Positions 1 through 8,975 of a DNA stretch of 45,166 bases are shown here, piece by piece (the first letter of the stretch is position 1; the number at the start of each line of letters is the position of its first letter). The stretch spans positions 833-45,998 of the forward strand of contig JADDQD010000108.1 in the NCBI GenBank assembly GCA_016781555.1, written 5' to 3'. Under the pieces are notes generated by a model, which did no database searches, was not told the origin of the DNA, and saw only the letters and a list, made by a program, of their open reading frames with translations. The translations under genes were made by a program, and so were the position numbers. This stretch comes from Pseudomonadota bacterium (GTDB lineage: Bacteria; Pseudomonadota; Alphaproteobacteria; Sphingomonadales; Sphingomonadaceae).

Positions 1-301
1 CGCCGCCCGGCTTGTCGTGCCCCGACGCGATGGCGGATGTGAGAATGCTCGCGTGCCGGTCCTCGCCCACCAGCTCGACGTTTGGCCGGGTGATGGTGAG
101 TTTCTCAGACCAGCGGCCGCGGCCGAGAAGCACGCGGTAGGGCCGTTCGCCGGGAGGCGCCTCGGCGAGCGCCTCGGCGAGGCTCCGATGCGTGCCACCG
201 TGCCTCATCACGCGCGCGTCGTACGCCGGCGCAGCGGCTCTTGCCGGCACCGCAACGGAGGCGGCCAAGGCAGCGCAGAACGTGCGCCGATTGAGGCGCA
301 C
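1..301 (-). CDS. Pectinesterase (CE8-like), N-terminal part, truncated by window edge
   Basis: Reverse strand reads VRLNRRTFCAALAASVAVPARAAAPAYDARVMRHGGTHRSLAEALAEAPPGERPYRVLLGRGRWSEKLTITRPNVELVGEDRHASILTSAIASGHDKPGG; resembles the start of pectin methylesterases (EKxxITxPNxxLVGEDRxxSxLT), with an RR Tat-like signal. GTG start at 301..299 overlaps the upstream stop. Not in ORF track because it is open at the edge. Confidence 0.75.
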   Translation of the reverse strand, partial: MRLNRRTFCAALAASVAVPARAAAPAYDARVMRHGGTHRSLAEALAEAPPGERPYRVLLGRGRWSEKLTITRPNVELVGEDRHASILTSAIASGHDKPGG

Positions 302-1665
302 TACCGCCGGCGCTTCCGTGGAGCCGCCGCCGAGCTTGGCCGAACCAAGGCATCGAGCCAGTTCTCCAGCTGCGTATAACCGTCGCCGTCCGTGTCTCGC
401 GCGCCGTCGGCGGAATTGTTCGGGTCGAGCCGCTGGCGTCGCTCCCAATCGTCCGGTATTCCATCGCCGTCGCTGTCTCTCCACTGCGTGCCGGCGGCAA
501 GCTCGGGCCACCCGCCGACCTCCTTCTGGCTGTCGATCAGCCGGCCCGTGCCGGCGCGGACGGTTTCCACCACGCGCCGGTCGACGCTGTCGCGGGCCAG
601 CGAAGCTCCGGCGTCAGCCAGCACCCGCTCGAAGGCGCGTGGTGCCGGATCCTGGGTAACCGGCGGCATCGCCGCGGGTCCGGCGAGACGATAGTCGGCG
701 CTCGTGCGCCCGCTCACCAGGCTCCATGGATCTGCGGGGACCACGCCGTTCATACTGTTCCCGGCAAACCACGCCTTAGCCAGCGGATTGCGTTCGTCAT
801 AGGCGATCGATTTTTTCGACTCCGGCCCCGCCTTATAGGCGTTGTCGACGAAGTTGTAGGAAGCGAGGGAGGCCTTGTCGCCGCTGTCGGCGTTGTAGCC
901 GGAATAACCGCCGCCCCAGTTGTAGAAGACGTTCGACCTGAATTCGTAGGAGGGGCCGACCGGGTCCAATTGGGGGGGCAGGTAATTGCCTGGACGCGGC
1001 ATCCGCGCCACGTGATGCGCCCACAGATTGTGGTGGAAGCTCATCCGGGCGCCGCGCGCACCGCGCAGCAGCGAGCCGTAGCCATGATCGCCTTTGGCGT
1101 GAAGCGAGCGCCGAAGCGATTCTGAGATGATCGACCACTGGACGGTGACGTCCCGCAGGTCGTCCGCCGCCGTTTTGTACGAGGAACCGGATGAAAGGGT
1201 CTCGTCGACCGACCAGCTGGCCGACACGTGATCGACAATGATGCGCTTGCCGCGAGTGATATTGAACGCGTCGCTTTCGATGCCTCCTTCGTCACCAAGG
1301 CGGGAGCGGATATAGCGCACGATCACGTCATCGGCAGCGATCTCGAAGACTCGGTCGCGCAGCGTGATGCCGCCGCCGGGGGCGGTCTGGCCCGCGACGG
1401 TGATCTGCCCATTCTTGATCACGAGCGGCTTTGCGAGCCGGATCGTGCCGCCGATATCGAACACGACCGTGCGCGGGCCCTTTTCCTCGATGGCGGCACG
1501 CAAGGAGCCGGGGCCGCTGTCGTTGAGATTGGTGACGCGAAGCACACGGCCGCCGCGACCGCCTGTGGCGAGCCGGCCTGCCCCCTCGGCCCCGGGAAAT
1601 GCGAGCACTTCGCGTGGAGGCTGGTGAGCGGCCGCAGCGGCGCCGATGAGAAGGCTAAGCATCAT
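301..1665 (-). CDS. Pectate lyase, PL1-type, with C-terminal DxDGDGxxD calcium-binding-like tail
   Basis: AFPGAEGAGRLATGGRGGRVLRVTNLNDSGPGSLRAAI...FDIGGTI...DHVSASWSVDE is characteristic of secreted pectate lyases; tail DSDGDGIPDDWERRQRLDPNN. Confidence 0.85.
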   Translation of the reverse strand: MMLSLLIGAAAAAHQPPREVLAFPGAEGAGRLATGGRGGRVLRVTNLNDSGPGSLRAAIEEKGPRTVVFDIGGTIRLAKPLVIKNGQITVAGQTAPGGGITLRDRVFEIAADDVIVRYIRSRLGDEGGIESDAFNITRGKRIIVDHVSASWSVDETLSSGSSYKTAADDLRDVTVQWSIISESLRRSLHAKGDHGYGSLLRGARGARMSFHHNLWAHHVARMPRPGNYLPPQLDPVGPSYEFRSNVFYNWGGGYSGYNADSGDKASLASYNFVDNAYKAGPESKKSIAYDERNPLAKAWFAGNSMNGVVPADPWSLVSGRTSADYRLAGPAAMPPVTQDPAPRAFERVLADAGASLARDSVDRRVVETVRAGTGRLIDSQKEVGGWPELAAGTQWRDSDGDGIPDDWERRQRLDPNNSADGARDTDGDGYTQLENWLDALVRPSSAAAPRKRRR

Positions 1666-1666
1666 T

Positions 1667-3214
1667 TTACAGGCCTTTGTAGGTGAAGTTCCGGAAGCGG
1701 GTTTCGCCCTGGCCGGCCGAGTAGAGGCCGGGCCGGAGCATCAGGAACCCGCCGCGAACGTTGTGGTGATAGCCCGAAACCTCCATGCCGCGATCAAACC
1801 GCTTCCAGCTGCGGCCGCCGTCGCCGCTCGTGTGGTAGCTGACGATGTGGCGGTCATTGGTGACCCGCATGCGCATTCTGCGCCCATGTGGGTTTGCGGG
1901 CCGGCCGCGCTCAATGCCGTATTGGTGGGTGACGAAGCGCTGCTCGTCGAAGCCCAGTCCAGCATAGAGCTTGTCGTCGTAGAAAAGAATGAGACCGGCC
2001 ACCCCACCGACTGCGATCTCGACGTCGCATTCGAACTGATAGGCGGGATCGCCGGCGGTCAGCAGGAGGGGAGAGGAATCGCTCGGTGCATTGCCGCTGC
2101 CTTGCAAGATCAGTGTGTTGTTTTCGACCCGTGCGCGGTTTGCCTCGCCCGGCGCCGGCTTGAAGAAGTTCCACTTGCTGCCGAGCCGAAGCGTTGAAAA
2201 AACGTCCGACAGCGGCTGCCCGTGCAGTACGGCCTGTCCGCCGCGCGGTTTTCTGATCGGCCTCGACAGATCCCCACCTGTCATCCGGAACCAGCCGTCC
2301 CGGGTCCATTCGACCCGATCGAGCAGCGTCTGGCGTCCCAGCGTCCAATAGCCGTTTTCGTAGCCGTGGTAGACGCTCCACCAGTTTCCGTCCGGGCCTT
2401 CGACGAGGCTCGCGTGGCCGCATGACCACCATTTCTCGTCGTTGTTGGCCGTGCGGACCAAAGGATTGCCGGGATGGTTCTCCCACGGGCCGTGGATGGA
2501 GCGCGAGCGGGCTGCGATCACCATATGTCCGGTAGGCGGACCGGCCGTGCCCCCGACCGCAGTGATCAGGTAGAAGTAGTCGCCGCGGCGCGTAATTTTC
2601 GGTCCCTCGGGCGAAAAGCTTTCGACGACCCAATCGTCCGGATAGCGCCACGGATCGTAGACGTGCTCGATCTCGCCGGCTGTTGCGAGACCATCGGCGG
2701 TCAGCCGTACGCGGTCGCCACCGGACAGGAACAGCCAGCGCGAGCCGTCCTCGCCGACGGCATGGCCGGGATCGATGTGCTTGGGGAGCTTGAGGTCAAT
2801 AGGCTCGCTCCAGGGGCCCGCGATGCGATCCGCCCAAATGACGTAGCTCGTGTTCGGCGACGCTTTCACGGGCACATAAAGAAAGTAACGCCCATCGTGC
2901 TTGGTGAGCTCGGGCGCCCAGACGGAGCCGACATTGTTGGTGAGTGCGGCCGTCACGGGACGCCAGTTCACGAGGTCGCGCGAATGCCAGATGACCAGCC
3001 CCGGATAGGAATCGAAGGTCGAGAAGGTCATGTAATAATCGGCGCCGTCCTTGAGGATCGTCGGATCCGGATGGTCGCCCGAGATGAGCGGGTTGAGGAA
3101 GGTGCCGTTGCCGAGATCGGGGACGCGCTGATTGTCCAAGCCGCGGCGCCACTCGAGCGGCTTTGCCGGCGCGCAGCCACTCAGCTGGGGCGCTGCGGAG
3201 GCGGGAGCACTCAA
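1667..3214 (-). CDS. Glycoside hydrolase family 43 protein (beta-xylosidase/arabinosidase type)
   Basis: NPLISGDHPDPTILKDGADYYMTFSTFDSYPGLVIWHSRDLVNW...SVWAPELTKHDGRYFLYVP typical GH43 blades; frame stays open upstream to about 3277. Confidence 0.88.
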   Translation of the reverse strand: MSAPASAAPQLSGCAPAKPLEWRRGLDNQRVPDLGNGTFLNPLISGDHPDPTILKDGADYYMTFSTFDSYPGLVIWHSRDLVNWRPVTAALTNNVGSVWAPELTKHDGRYFLYVPVKASPNTSYVIWADRIAGPWSEPIDLKLPKHIDPGHAVGEDGSRWLFLSGGDRVRLTADGLATAGEIEHVYDPWRYPDDWVVESFSPEGPKITRRGDYFYLITAVGGTAGPPTGHMVIAARSRSIHGPWENHPGNPLVRTANNDEKWWSCGHASLVEGPDGNWWSVYHGYENGYWTLGRQTLLDRVEWTRDGWFRMTGGDLSRPIRKPRGGQAVLHGQPLSDVFSTLRLGSKWNFFKPAPGEANRARVENNTLILQGSGNAPSDSSPLLLTAGDPAYQFECDVEIAVGGVAGLILFYDDKLYAGLGFDEQRFVTHQYGIERGRPANPHGRRMRMRVTNDRHIVSYHTSGDGGRSWKRFDRGMEVSGYHHNVRGGFLMLRPGLYSAGQGETRFRNFTYKGL

Positions 3215-3290
3215 TGCTGCTGCGGCGGTGCCGGCTAGCGCGGCTCCGAAGGCATCGCGCCTGGTGATGTCGATGGTCAGGCCCTCCCGC

Positions 3291-4040
3291 TCAGCCGATA
3301 CCGTCGAGAAGCAGCTTGCCGCCGGCGAGGATCATCAGGCTGTAGATGATCGTGTAGAACCGCTCCATCGGTACCTTGCGCACCAGCTTCACGCCCGCGA
3401 AGCTGGCGAGGACGGCGACCGGCAGAAGGAGCGCCGTCGTCAGCGCGTTGGCGGTCGTAAACTGTCCGAGCGCCACGTAGGCCGGGACCTTGACCCAGTT
3501 CAGCACTGCAAAGAAAATGGCGCCGGTCCCGACGAAGACGTCGCGCGGCAGGCGGCGCGGCATCACCCACATCTGAAAGGGAGGCCCGCCCGCATGCGCG
3601 ATCTGGCTGGTAAAGCCCGTCGCAACTCCGAACAGGCTCCCCACCCAGGCAGGCGAGCTGGACGATGCGACGATGCGGCCGCCGCGCTCCAACCACAGGC
3701 GGTGGATGCCGAACAGGATCGAGACTGCGCCCAATACCGCCAGGATCCCGTCCGAGGAGACTTCCGACGCTAAGATGTAGCCGAGCGCCACGCCGACGAT
3801 CGACCCCGGCAGCATGATCGCCAGCACGCGCACGTCCCAGCTCTTCCGGAAGGCGCCGACGGCGACGATATCCTGTGCGATCAGGATCGGAAGCAGGATC
3901 GCCGCCCCGGCCACTGGATCGATCCCCAGCGCCATGATCGGCATTCCGAGCGCCCCAAGGCCTGAAAAGCCCCCCTTGGCTAACCCGATCAGGATCACCG
4001 CCGGGATGGCAAATAGGAAGAAGTCCAGGCCTTGAGGCAT
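3291..4040 (-). CDS. TauE/SafE-family membrane permease
   Basis: MPQGLDFFLFAIPAVILIGLAKGGFSGLGALGMPIMALGIDPVAGAAILLPILIAQD; multi-TM TauE/SafE pattern. Confidence 0.85.
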   Translation of the reverse strand: MPQGLDFFLFAIPAVILIGLAKGGFSGLGALGMPIMALGIDPVAGAAILLPILIAQDIVAVGAFRKSWDVRVLAIMLPGSIVGVALGYILASEVSSDGILAVLGAVSILFGIHRLWLERGGRIVASSSSPAWVGSLFGVATGFTSQIAHAGGPPFQMWVMPRRLPRDVFVGTGAIFFAVLNWVKVPAYVALGQFTTANALTTALLLPVAVLASFAGVKLVRKVPMERFYTIIYSLMILAGGKLLLDGIG

Positions 4041-4049
4041 AGCTCAGCG

Positions 4050-5375
4050 TCAAGTCGTCGCGTCCGCTCCGGCGAGCCGCGCCTCCTCGAAGCGCGGCAC
4101 CAGCAGGTGGATGACGACAAGCGCGATGAGGTACATCGAGCCGGCAATCACGAACATGGGCATGTAGCTTCCGGTCGCGTCTAGGACCCAGCCGGTGAAC
4201 TTCGCCATGAACATGCCGCCAACCGCGCCCAGCGTGCCGCCGATGCCGATGATCGCACCCACAGCCTTTCTTGGGAATAGATCGGAGGGGAGCGTGTAAA
4301 GGTTCGCCGAGAACCCCTGGTGCGCCGCCGTGGCGAGGCCGATCAGGAGAACGGCCGCCCAGACGTTGTCCACGCCGGGCGCGAGCATTACCGGCGGCAC
4401 GCAGAGGGCGCAGACCAACATCGCAGTTTTGCGGCCTGCATTGACGCTCCAGCCCCGCTTGATGAGGGCCGAGGACAGCCAGCCGCCGCCGACGCTGCCG
4501 ATGTCGGAAATGATGTAGATGGCCGCGAGCGGAGGGCCGAAGGTCTTGAGGTCGAGCCCGTGCTGCTTTGAAAAGAAGTCGGGCAGCCAGAAGAGGAAGA
4601 ACCACCAGACGGGATCGATCAGGAACTTGCCGAGCGCATAGGCCCAGGTCTGGCGATGCCGGAGGAGGGGCAGCCACTTGACCTCCCCGGGAGCGTCCGC
4701 GGGATCCGCCTCGATGTAGGCAAGTTCCGTCTCGGAAAGGTTCTTCTTCTCACGCGGCCGCCGGTAGATGGTCCACCAGAAAGCGAGCCAGACGAAGACG
4801 ATCGCGCCGGTGAAGAGGAAGGCGGCGCGCCATCCGAACCAGATAACAAGGAACGGCGCGATGAGCGGCGTCAGGATGGCGCCAATGTTGGCGCCAGCGT
4901 TGAAGATGCCGACCGCGAAGGCGCGCTCCTTTTTCGGGAACCACTCGGCGACCGCTTTGACCCCGGCGGGAAAGTTGCCGGATTCGCCGATCCCCAGGGC
5001 GAAGCGCGCGATCATGAAGTGCCAGGCACTGTTGGCGCCGGCATGGGCCATGGCGGCGACGCCCCAGATGAACGCGGCAAGCGAATAACCGAACCGGGCG
5101 CCGAGCTTGTCGACCAGCCGTCCAAAAACGACGTAGCCGATCGCGTAAGCGAGCTGGAAGGAGAAAACGATGTTGGCGTAGGTCGTTTCGTCCCAGCCAT
5201 ATTGGGCTTGCAGCGTCGGCTTCAGGACGCTGATCATCTGCCGGTCGATGTAGTTGATCGTCGTTGCGAAGAAGAGGAGGGCGCAAATGCCCCAGCGTAC
5301 GCGCCCGACGCTGAGCTTGGGCGCGCGCGAGTCTGCTCCCTCCACGAAAGTCTTGGCCATTCCAACTTCCTCCAT
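4050..5375 (-). CDS. exuT: MFS transporter, hexuronate (ExuT)-type
   Basis: RWGICALLFFATTINYIDRQMISVLKPTLQAQYGWDETTYANIVFSFQLAYAIGYVVFGRLVDKLGAR; ACS/hexuronate MFS signature and pectin gene context. Confidence 0.8.
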   Translation of the reverse strand: MEEVGMAKTFVEGADSRAPKLSVGRVRWGICALLFFATTINYIDRQMISVLKPTLQAQYGWDETTYANIVFSFQLAYAIGYVVFGRLVDKLGARFGYSLAAFIWGVAAMAHAGANSAWHFMIARFALGIGESGNFPAGVKAVAEWFPKKERAFAVGIFNAGANIGAILTPLIAPFLVIWFGWRAAFLFTGAIVFVWLAFWWTIYRRPREKKNLSETELAYIEADPADAPGEVKWLPLLRHRQTWAYALGKFLIDPVWWFFLFWLPDFFSKQHGLDLKTFGPPLAAIYIISDIGSVGGGWLSSALIKRGWSVNAGRKTAMLVCALCVPPVMLAPGVDNVWAAVLLIGLATAAHQGFSANLYTLPSDLFPRKAVGAIIGIGGTLGAVGGMFMAKFTGWVLDATGSYMPMFVIAGSMYLIALVVIHLLVPRFEEARLAGADATT

Positions 5376-5410
5376 GACTCGTTCAGCAGAGTCTTGGGTC
5401 AGCTTGTATG

Positions 5411-5424
5411 GGAAACCGGTGTCA
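5411..5424. promoter_or_regulatory. Operator-like motif site 1 (GGAAACCGGTGTCA)
   Basis: 14-mer between divergent exuT operon and lipoprotein gene; exact copy at two other promoters in this window. Confidence 0.75.
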
Positions 5425-5484
5425 TATACAATCCATCACGCGACGCCGGTCGAGTGCCGGCCCGCCGTCTGGAGGGACGAAACG

Positions 5485-6018
5485 ATGCTCAATCAGAAGA
5501 TCGGACTTGCGCTTATGGTGGCGCTTGCGGCGTGCGGGCAGGCTCCCGAACCGGCGCCTCAAAACGCAAAGGTGAAGACCAGTGGCAAGGAGCAAACGGC
5601 GCTCGCGGCAGTGCCGAGCGAGGTGCTCCAAGCGGCGCGGGCGGCGCAGCCGACCATGACCTTCTCGGAGGCTGAAGCGGAAGTCCGCGATGGCCGCAAT
5701 TACTATGACGTAGGGGGTCGCCTTCCGGACGGATCAGAAATCGAACTCGACCTCATGCAAGGACCCGAAGGTTGGGCCGTGGTCGAGACCCAGCGTGATA
5801 TCGTCTTCGGATCCGCTCCCGAACCGGTGCGTGCGGCCAGCGCCAATGCAGATCCCAAGTTCACGCCCGCGCGGGTTATCGAAAGTCGGCAGTCCGATGG
5901 CCTGATTATATACGAGCTATTCGGCGCGACCCCGAAAGAGGGCGGACAGCCGCGCAACGTCGAAATCAAGTTCGACGGAACCAAGGCCGAGCTGCTGACA
6001 AAGGAGTGGGCGCACTGA
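5485..6018 (+). CDS. Putative lipoprotein, hypothetical
   Basis: MLNQKIGLALMVALAACGQAPEP lipobox (LAAC); ORF to TGA at 6018. Confidence 0.7.
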   Translation: MLNQKIGLALMVALAACGQAPEPAPQNAKVKTSGKEQTALAAVPSEVLQAARAAQPTMTFSEAEAEVRDGRNYYDVGGRLPDGSEIELDLMQGPEGWAVVETQRDIVFGSAPEPVRAASANADPKFTPARVIESRQSDGLIIYELFGATPKEGGQPRNVEIKFDGTKAELLTKEWAH

Positions 6019-6067
6019 CTTTCAGTCGTTGAATCGCCTCTCGAGAAAGTTCCGACGGCCTAACTGC

Positions 6068-6874
6068 TTACTCCGGTGACGCGGCTGTGAGCGTGCAGCT
6101 TACCTTGTAATCTTCGCCAAAGATCGCTTCCACTCTTTGCCCGGGCTTTGCATCGTGCACGCCCGTGACTGCACCCGAGGAGATCCATTGCCCCGGTTGG
6201 AGCGTGATGCCACGCTTGGCCATCAGCTCGAACAGGAAACGAGCGGAGCCGATCGCCCCACCCGGGAAGGAAGAAGCGCGGCCCGTGCCGATCTCGACGC
6301 CATCGATCCGCGTTGAAACCAGGCAGTCCTCAAACCCGCTGAGGCGCCAGTCAGTGATTTCGCGGCCGATTACGAGGCCGTTGTTGTTGCCGAAGTCCGA
6401 GACAACTGCGATTGGGCCGAGAGCGTTGATCGCCCCGAGCGGGGAGCTTGCGATTTCAATCCCGACATGCACCGCGTCGATAAGCTCGGCGGCCTCCTCC
6501 AACGTGAAGCTGGTCTGCCCCTTCGGCGGCGTTGTTCCGATGCGGAGCAGGAATTCGGATTCTCCAGCGGCAAAGCCTAGGGCAAAGACCGGCATTTCCG
6601 GCTCCATGTCGGCTGACGAGGCCTCAGCGCTCATGAAAATCGGGCCTGCAAGCCGATCCACCCCGAAACGGTCGAGAAGCGGCGGCGGCACCCGGCCCAC
6701 CTTCCAGCCGATCACTGGCTTCCCCCAAGCGGCGATCGCTACGTCTTGGATCGCATAAGCATCTTCCAGCGACTCCGGGAAGTGGCCCGGATAGTCCGGA
6801 AGCCCAATGGCGGCGCGGCGCGCGGAAAGGAAGCGGTCGGCGATCACCGCCGCATCGTGCTTGTGCAGGTTCAA
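6068..6874 (-). CDS. 2-keto-4-pentenoate hydratase / fumarylacetoacetate hydrolase-family protein
   Basis: Hydratase-like: IGWKVGRVPPPLLDRFGVDRLAGPIFMS...EFLLRIG...VHVGIEIASSPLG...SDFGNNNGLVIG. Likely TTG start at 6874 behind GAGGGG; the track's start at 6934 would put the operator inside the CDS. Confidence 0.75.
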   Translation of the reverse strand: MNLHKHDAAVIADRFLSARRAAIGLPDYPGHFPESLEDAYAIQDVAIAAWGKPVIGWKVGRVPPPLLDRFGVDRLAGPIFMSAEASSADMEPEMPVFALGFAAGESEFLLRIGTTPPKGQTSFTLEEAAELIDAVHVGIEIASSPLGAINALGPIAVVSDFGNNNGLVIGREITDWRLSGFEDCLVSTRIDGVEIGTGRASSFPGGAIGSARFLFELMAKRGITLQPGQWISSGAVTGVHDAKPGQRVEAIFGEDYKVSCTLTAASPE

Positions 6875-6913
6875 TTCGGCCCCCTCAGACTTATCTTTTG
6901 AAAGGTAGGTACC

Positions 6914-6927
6914 GGAAACCGGTGTCA
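6914..6927. promoter_or_regulatory. Operator-like motif site 2 (GGAAACCGGTGTCA)
   Basis: Identical to site 1; directly upstream of hydratase gene. Confidence 0.75.
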
Positions 6928-6970
6928 TGGGCAATCGTCCTGAAGGTGAAAGGGGGCGCGCTCCATGTTT

Positions 6971-7591
6971 CTAGCGGCTTGGGCCAAGAGCGGCGGCCTG
7001 CCGCGCGCGATCCGTGATAGCCGCCGGGTCGGCGCCGCCGTTCGGCACCAGCCAGGTTCCGCCGACGCACGCAACGGCGGGCAATGCAAGCCAATCCGGC
7101 GCAGTTTCCAACGTGATGCCGCCGGTCGGGCAGAAACGGACCTGCCCAAACACGGAGCTGAAGGACTTCAGCGCCGCGATTCCGCCCGAAGTTACGGCCG
7201 GGAAAAATTTTAGGCGCGTGAAACCGAGGTCGAGGGCGCGCATGATGTCACCTGCCGAAGACACGCCCGGGAGGAGGGGAACGTTGGATCCGGCTGCCGT
7301 TTTTCCAAGCGCATCCGTAAGACCAGGGCTGACCACGAACTCCGATCCTGCTTCCACTGCCGCTTCGAACTGCGCGGGGTTGAGCGCGGTCCCGGCGCCG
7401 ACGATCGCACCGGCCACTGTTTTCATCGCTCGGATCACGTCAAGCGCAGCCGGAGTGCGGAGCGTGACCTCCAGCACCGGGAGGCCGCCTGCAACCAGTG
7501 CTTCGGCGATGGGCACAGCATCCTCAACACGCTCGATAACGAGCACGGGGATCACGGGCGCCGCCGTCATGATCGTGTCGAGGTCACGCAT
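6971..7591 (-). CDS. eda: 2-dehydro-3-deoxy-phosphogluconate (KDPG) aldolase
   Basis: MRDLDTIMTAAPVIPVLVIERVEDAVPIAEALVAGGLPVLEVTLRTPAALDVI...GAGTALN...FPA...FCPTGGIT; start ATG 7591..7589. Confidence 0.92.
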   Translation of the reverse strand: MRDLDTIMTAAPVIPVLVIERVEDAVPIAEALVAGGLPVLEVTLRTPAALDVIRAMKTVAGAIVGAGTALNPAQFEAAVEAGSEFVVSPGLTDALGKTAAGSNVPLLPGVSSAGDIMRALDLGFTRLKFFPAVTSGGIAALKSFSSVFGQVRFCPTGGITLETAPDWLALPAVACVGGTWLVPNGGADPAAITDRARQAAALGPSR

Positions 7592-7592
7592 T

Positions 7593-8975
7593 TCAGTCTC
7601 CGATGAGGGCGCGCGGACCTGCTTCGCGCATCGCCGAGGCGGCGGCGTCCACAGTCGAGCGGAATTGCTGGTTCTGGGCCAGCGCCTGCGGGAAGATCTG
7701 CTCCAGCGCAAGAAGATCGTCGACGAGGTGCGGCCCAAGGGCGATCTGCGCCAACTCACCAGCAAGCGGATCCACAATCTGAAGGCCAGCGCTCACCTGC
7801 CGGTCGACGAACAGCATCCAGGCGGCGATCGGGATTGCAAGCCGCTCCACCGGCCGGCCCGCGGCAAGCGCATCTGCAATCGTGTCGAGCAGGCGGTAGG
7901 GGAGCTTCTGTGACCCGTCCCAGGCAATCTGTGACAGCTTGTGTCGGATGGCCGGGTTGCGGAATCGGGCGACGATTTCGTTTCCATAAGCTTGAAGATC
8001 GAAGGACGGGGTCAGGCCCGGGATGATGTCCTCCCGGATCAGCCGCTCGATGAAACGCGCAAGAGCGGCGTCGTTCATCGCGTCAGCGACAGTTTCGTGT
8101 CCGATCAACAGGCCGAGATAGGCGAGGCTCGAATGCGCGCCGTTGAGGATACGAAGCTTCGCCAATTCATAAGCCGCCACGTCATCGGTCAGCACCGCGC
8201 CCACGGACGCGAGATCGGGGCTTCCTGGCGGCAGCACATCTTCGATAATCCAGGCGGCATATGCTTCGCGGCTGACCGGAATCGCATCGGCGAACCCGGT
8301 CGCCTCGCGCACCTTCGCACGCGTCTGATCGTCCGTCGCTGGCGTGATCGAATCGACCATGGAGTTCGGGAAGCGGACTTCGCCCGCGATCCAGTCGGCG
8401 AGCGCCGGGTCGAGCCGGCGTGCAAAAGCTTCCACTGCCAGGCCGAGCTTCCGTCCGTTGGAGACCATGTTGTCGCAGCAGAGCGGGGTGAACGGCGCCA
8501 GGCCTTCCGCGCGGCGGTCCCGAAGGGCGAGGGCGAGCCAGCCTACGAGGCTCTCCGGCTGATCCGGCTTGGCCAAATCGTGGACAATGTCGGGGTGAGA
8601 AAAATCGAGCGTCCCGTCGCCCGCGAGGCAATAGCCTTTCTCCGTCACGGTGCTCGAGACGATCCGGATGCCCGGGTCGCGGAGGAGGTCGCGTACTGCC
8701 TGACCCTCGCCGGGGCCGAAGAAGCGATTGTGCGCACCGATCGTGCGGAAGCTCGCCTGCGCGTCGAGAATGGCGAGCGTGTACAGCCCCTCCTGTGCTT
8801 TCAAGGCCTGCACGGTGCCGGGCGAGCGTAGCGACACTGCCGCTATACCCCAGTTGGAGTCGTGGCAGAGGAGGCGGTCGATATAATCTGCTTGGTGCGC
8901 TCGGTGGAAAGCGCCGGGCCCAAAGTGCACGACACCGGTCTTTATGGCTTTTCGGTCGTATTGCGGCGCGATCAC
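7593..8975 (-). CDS. Mannitol dehydrogenase-family oxidoreductase (fructuronate/tagaturonate reductase type)
   Basis: GVVHFGPGAFHRAHQADYIDRLL...CDNMVSNGRKL...FPNSMVDSITPATDD...LRILNGAHSSLAYLG. Confidence 0.9.
   Translation of the reverse strand: MIAPQYDRKAIKTGVVHFGPGAFHRAHQADYIDRLLCHDSNWGIAAVSLRSPGTVQALKAQEGLYTLAILDAQASFRTIGAHNRFFGPGEGQAVRDLLRDPGIRIVSSTVTEKGYCLAGDGTLDFSHPDIVHDLAKPDQPESLVGWLALALRDRRAEGLAPFTPLCCDNMVSNGRKLGLAVEAFARRLDPALADWIAGEVRFPNSMVDSITPATDDQTRAKVREATGFADAIPVSREAYAAWIIEDVLPPGSPDLASVGAVLTDDVAAYELAKLRILNGAHSSLAYLGLLIGHETVADAMNDAALARFIERLIREDIIPGLTPSFDLQAYGNEIVARFRNPAIRHKLSQIAWDGSQKLPYRLLDTIADALAAGRPVERLAIPIAAWMLFVDRQVSAGLQIVDPLAGELAQIALGPHLVDDLLALEQIFPQALAQNQQFRSTVDAAASAMREAGPRALIGD

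Noticed and set aside
3277-4677. 466-aa minus-strand ORF
   Set aside because: Third frame spanning two real genes (TauE/SafE and MFS); Arg/Ala/Pro-rich shadow
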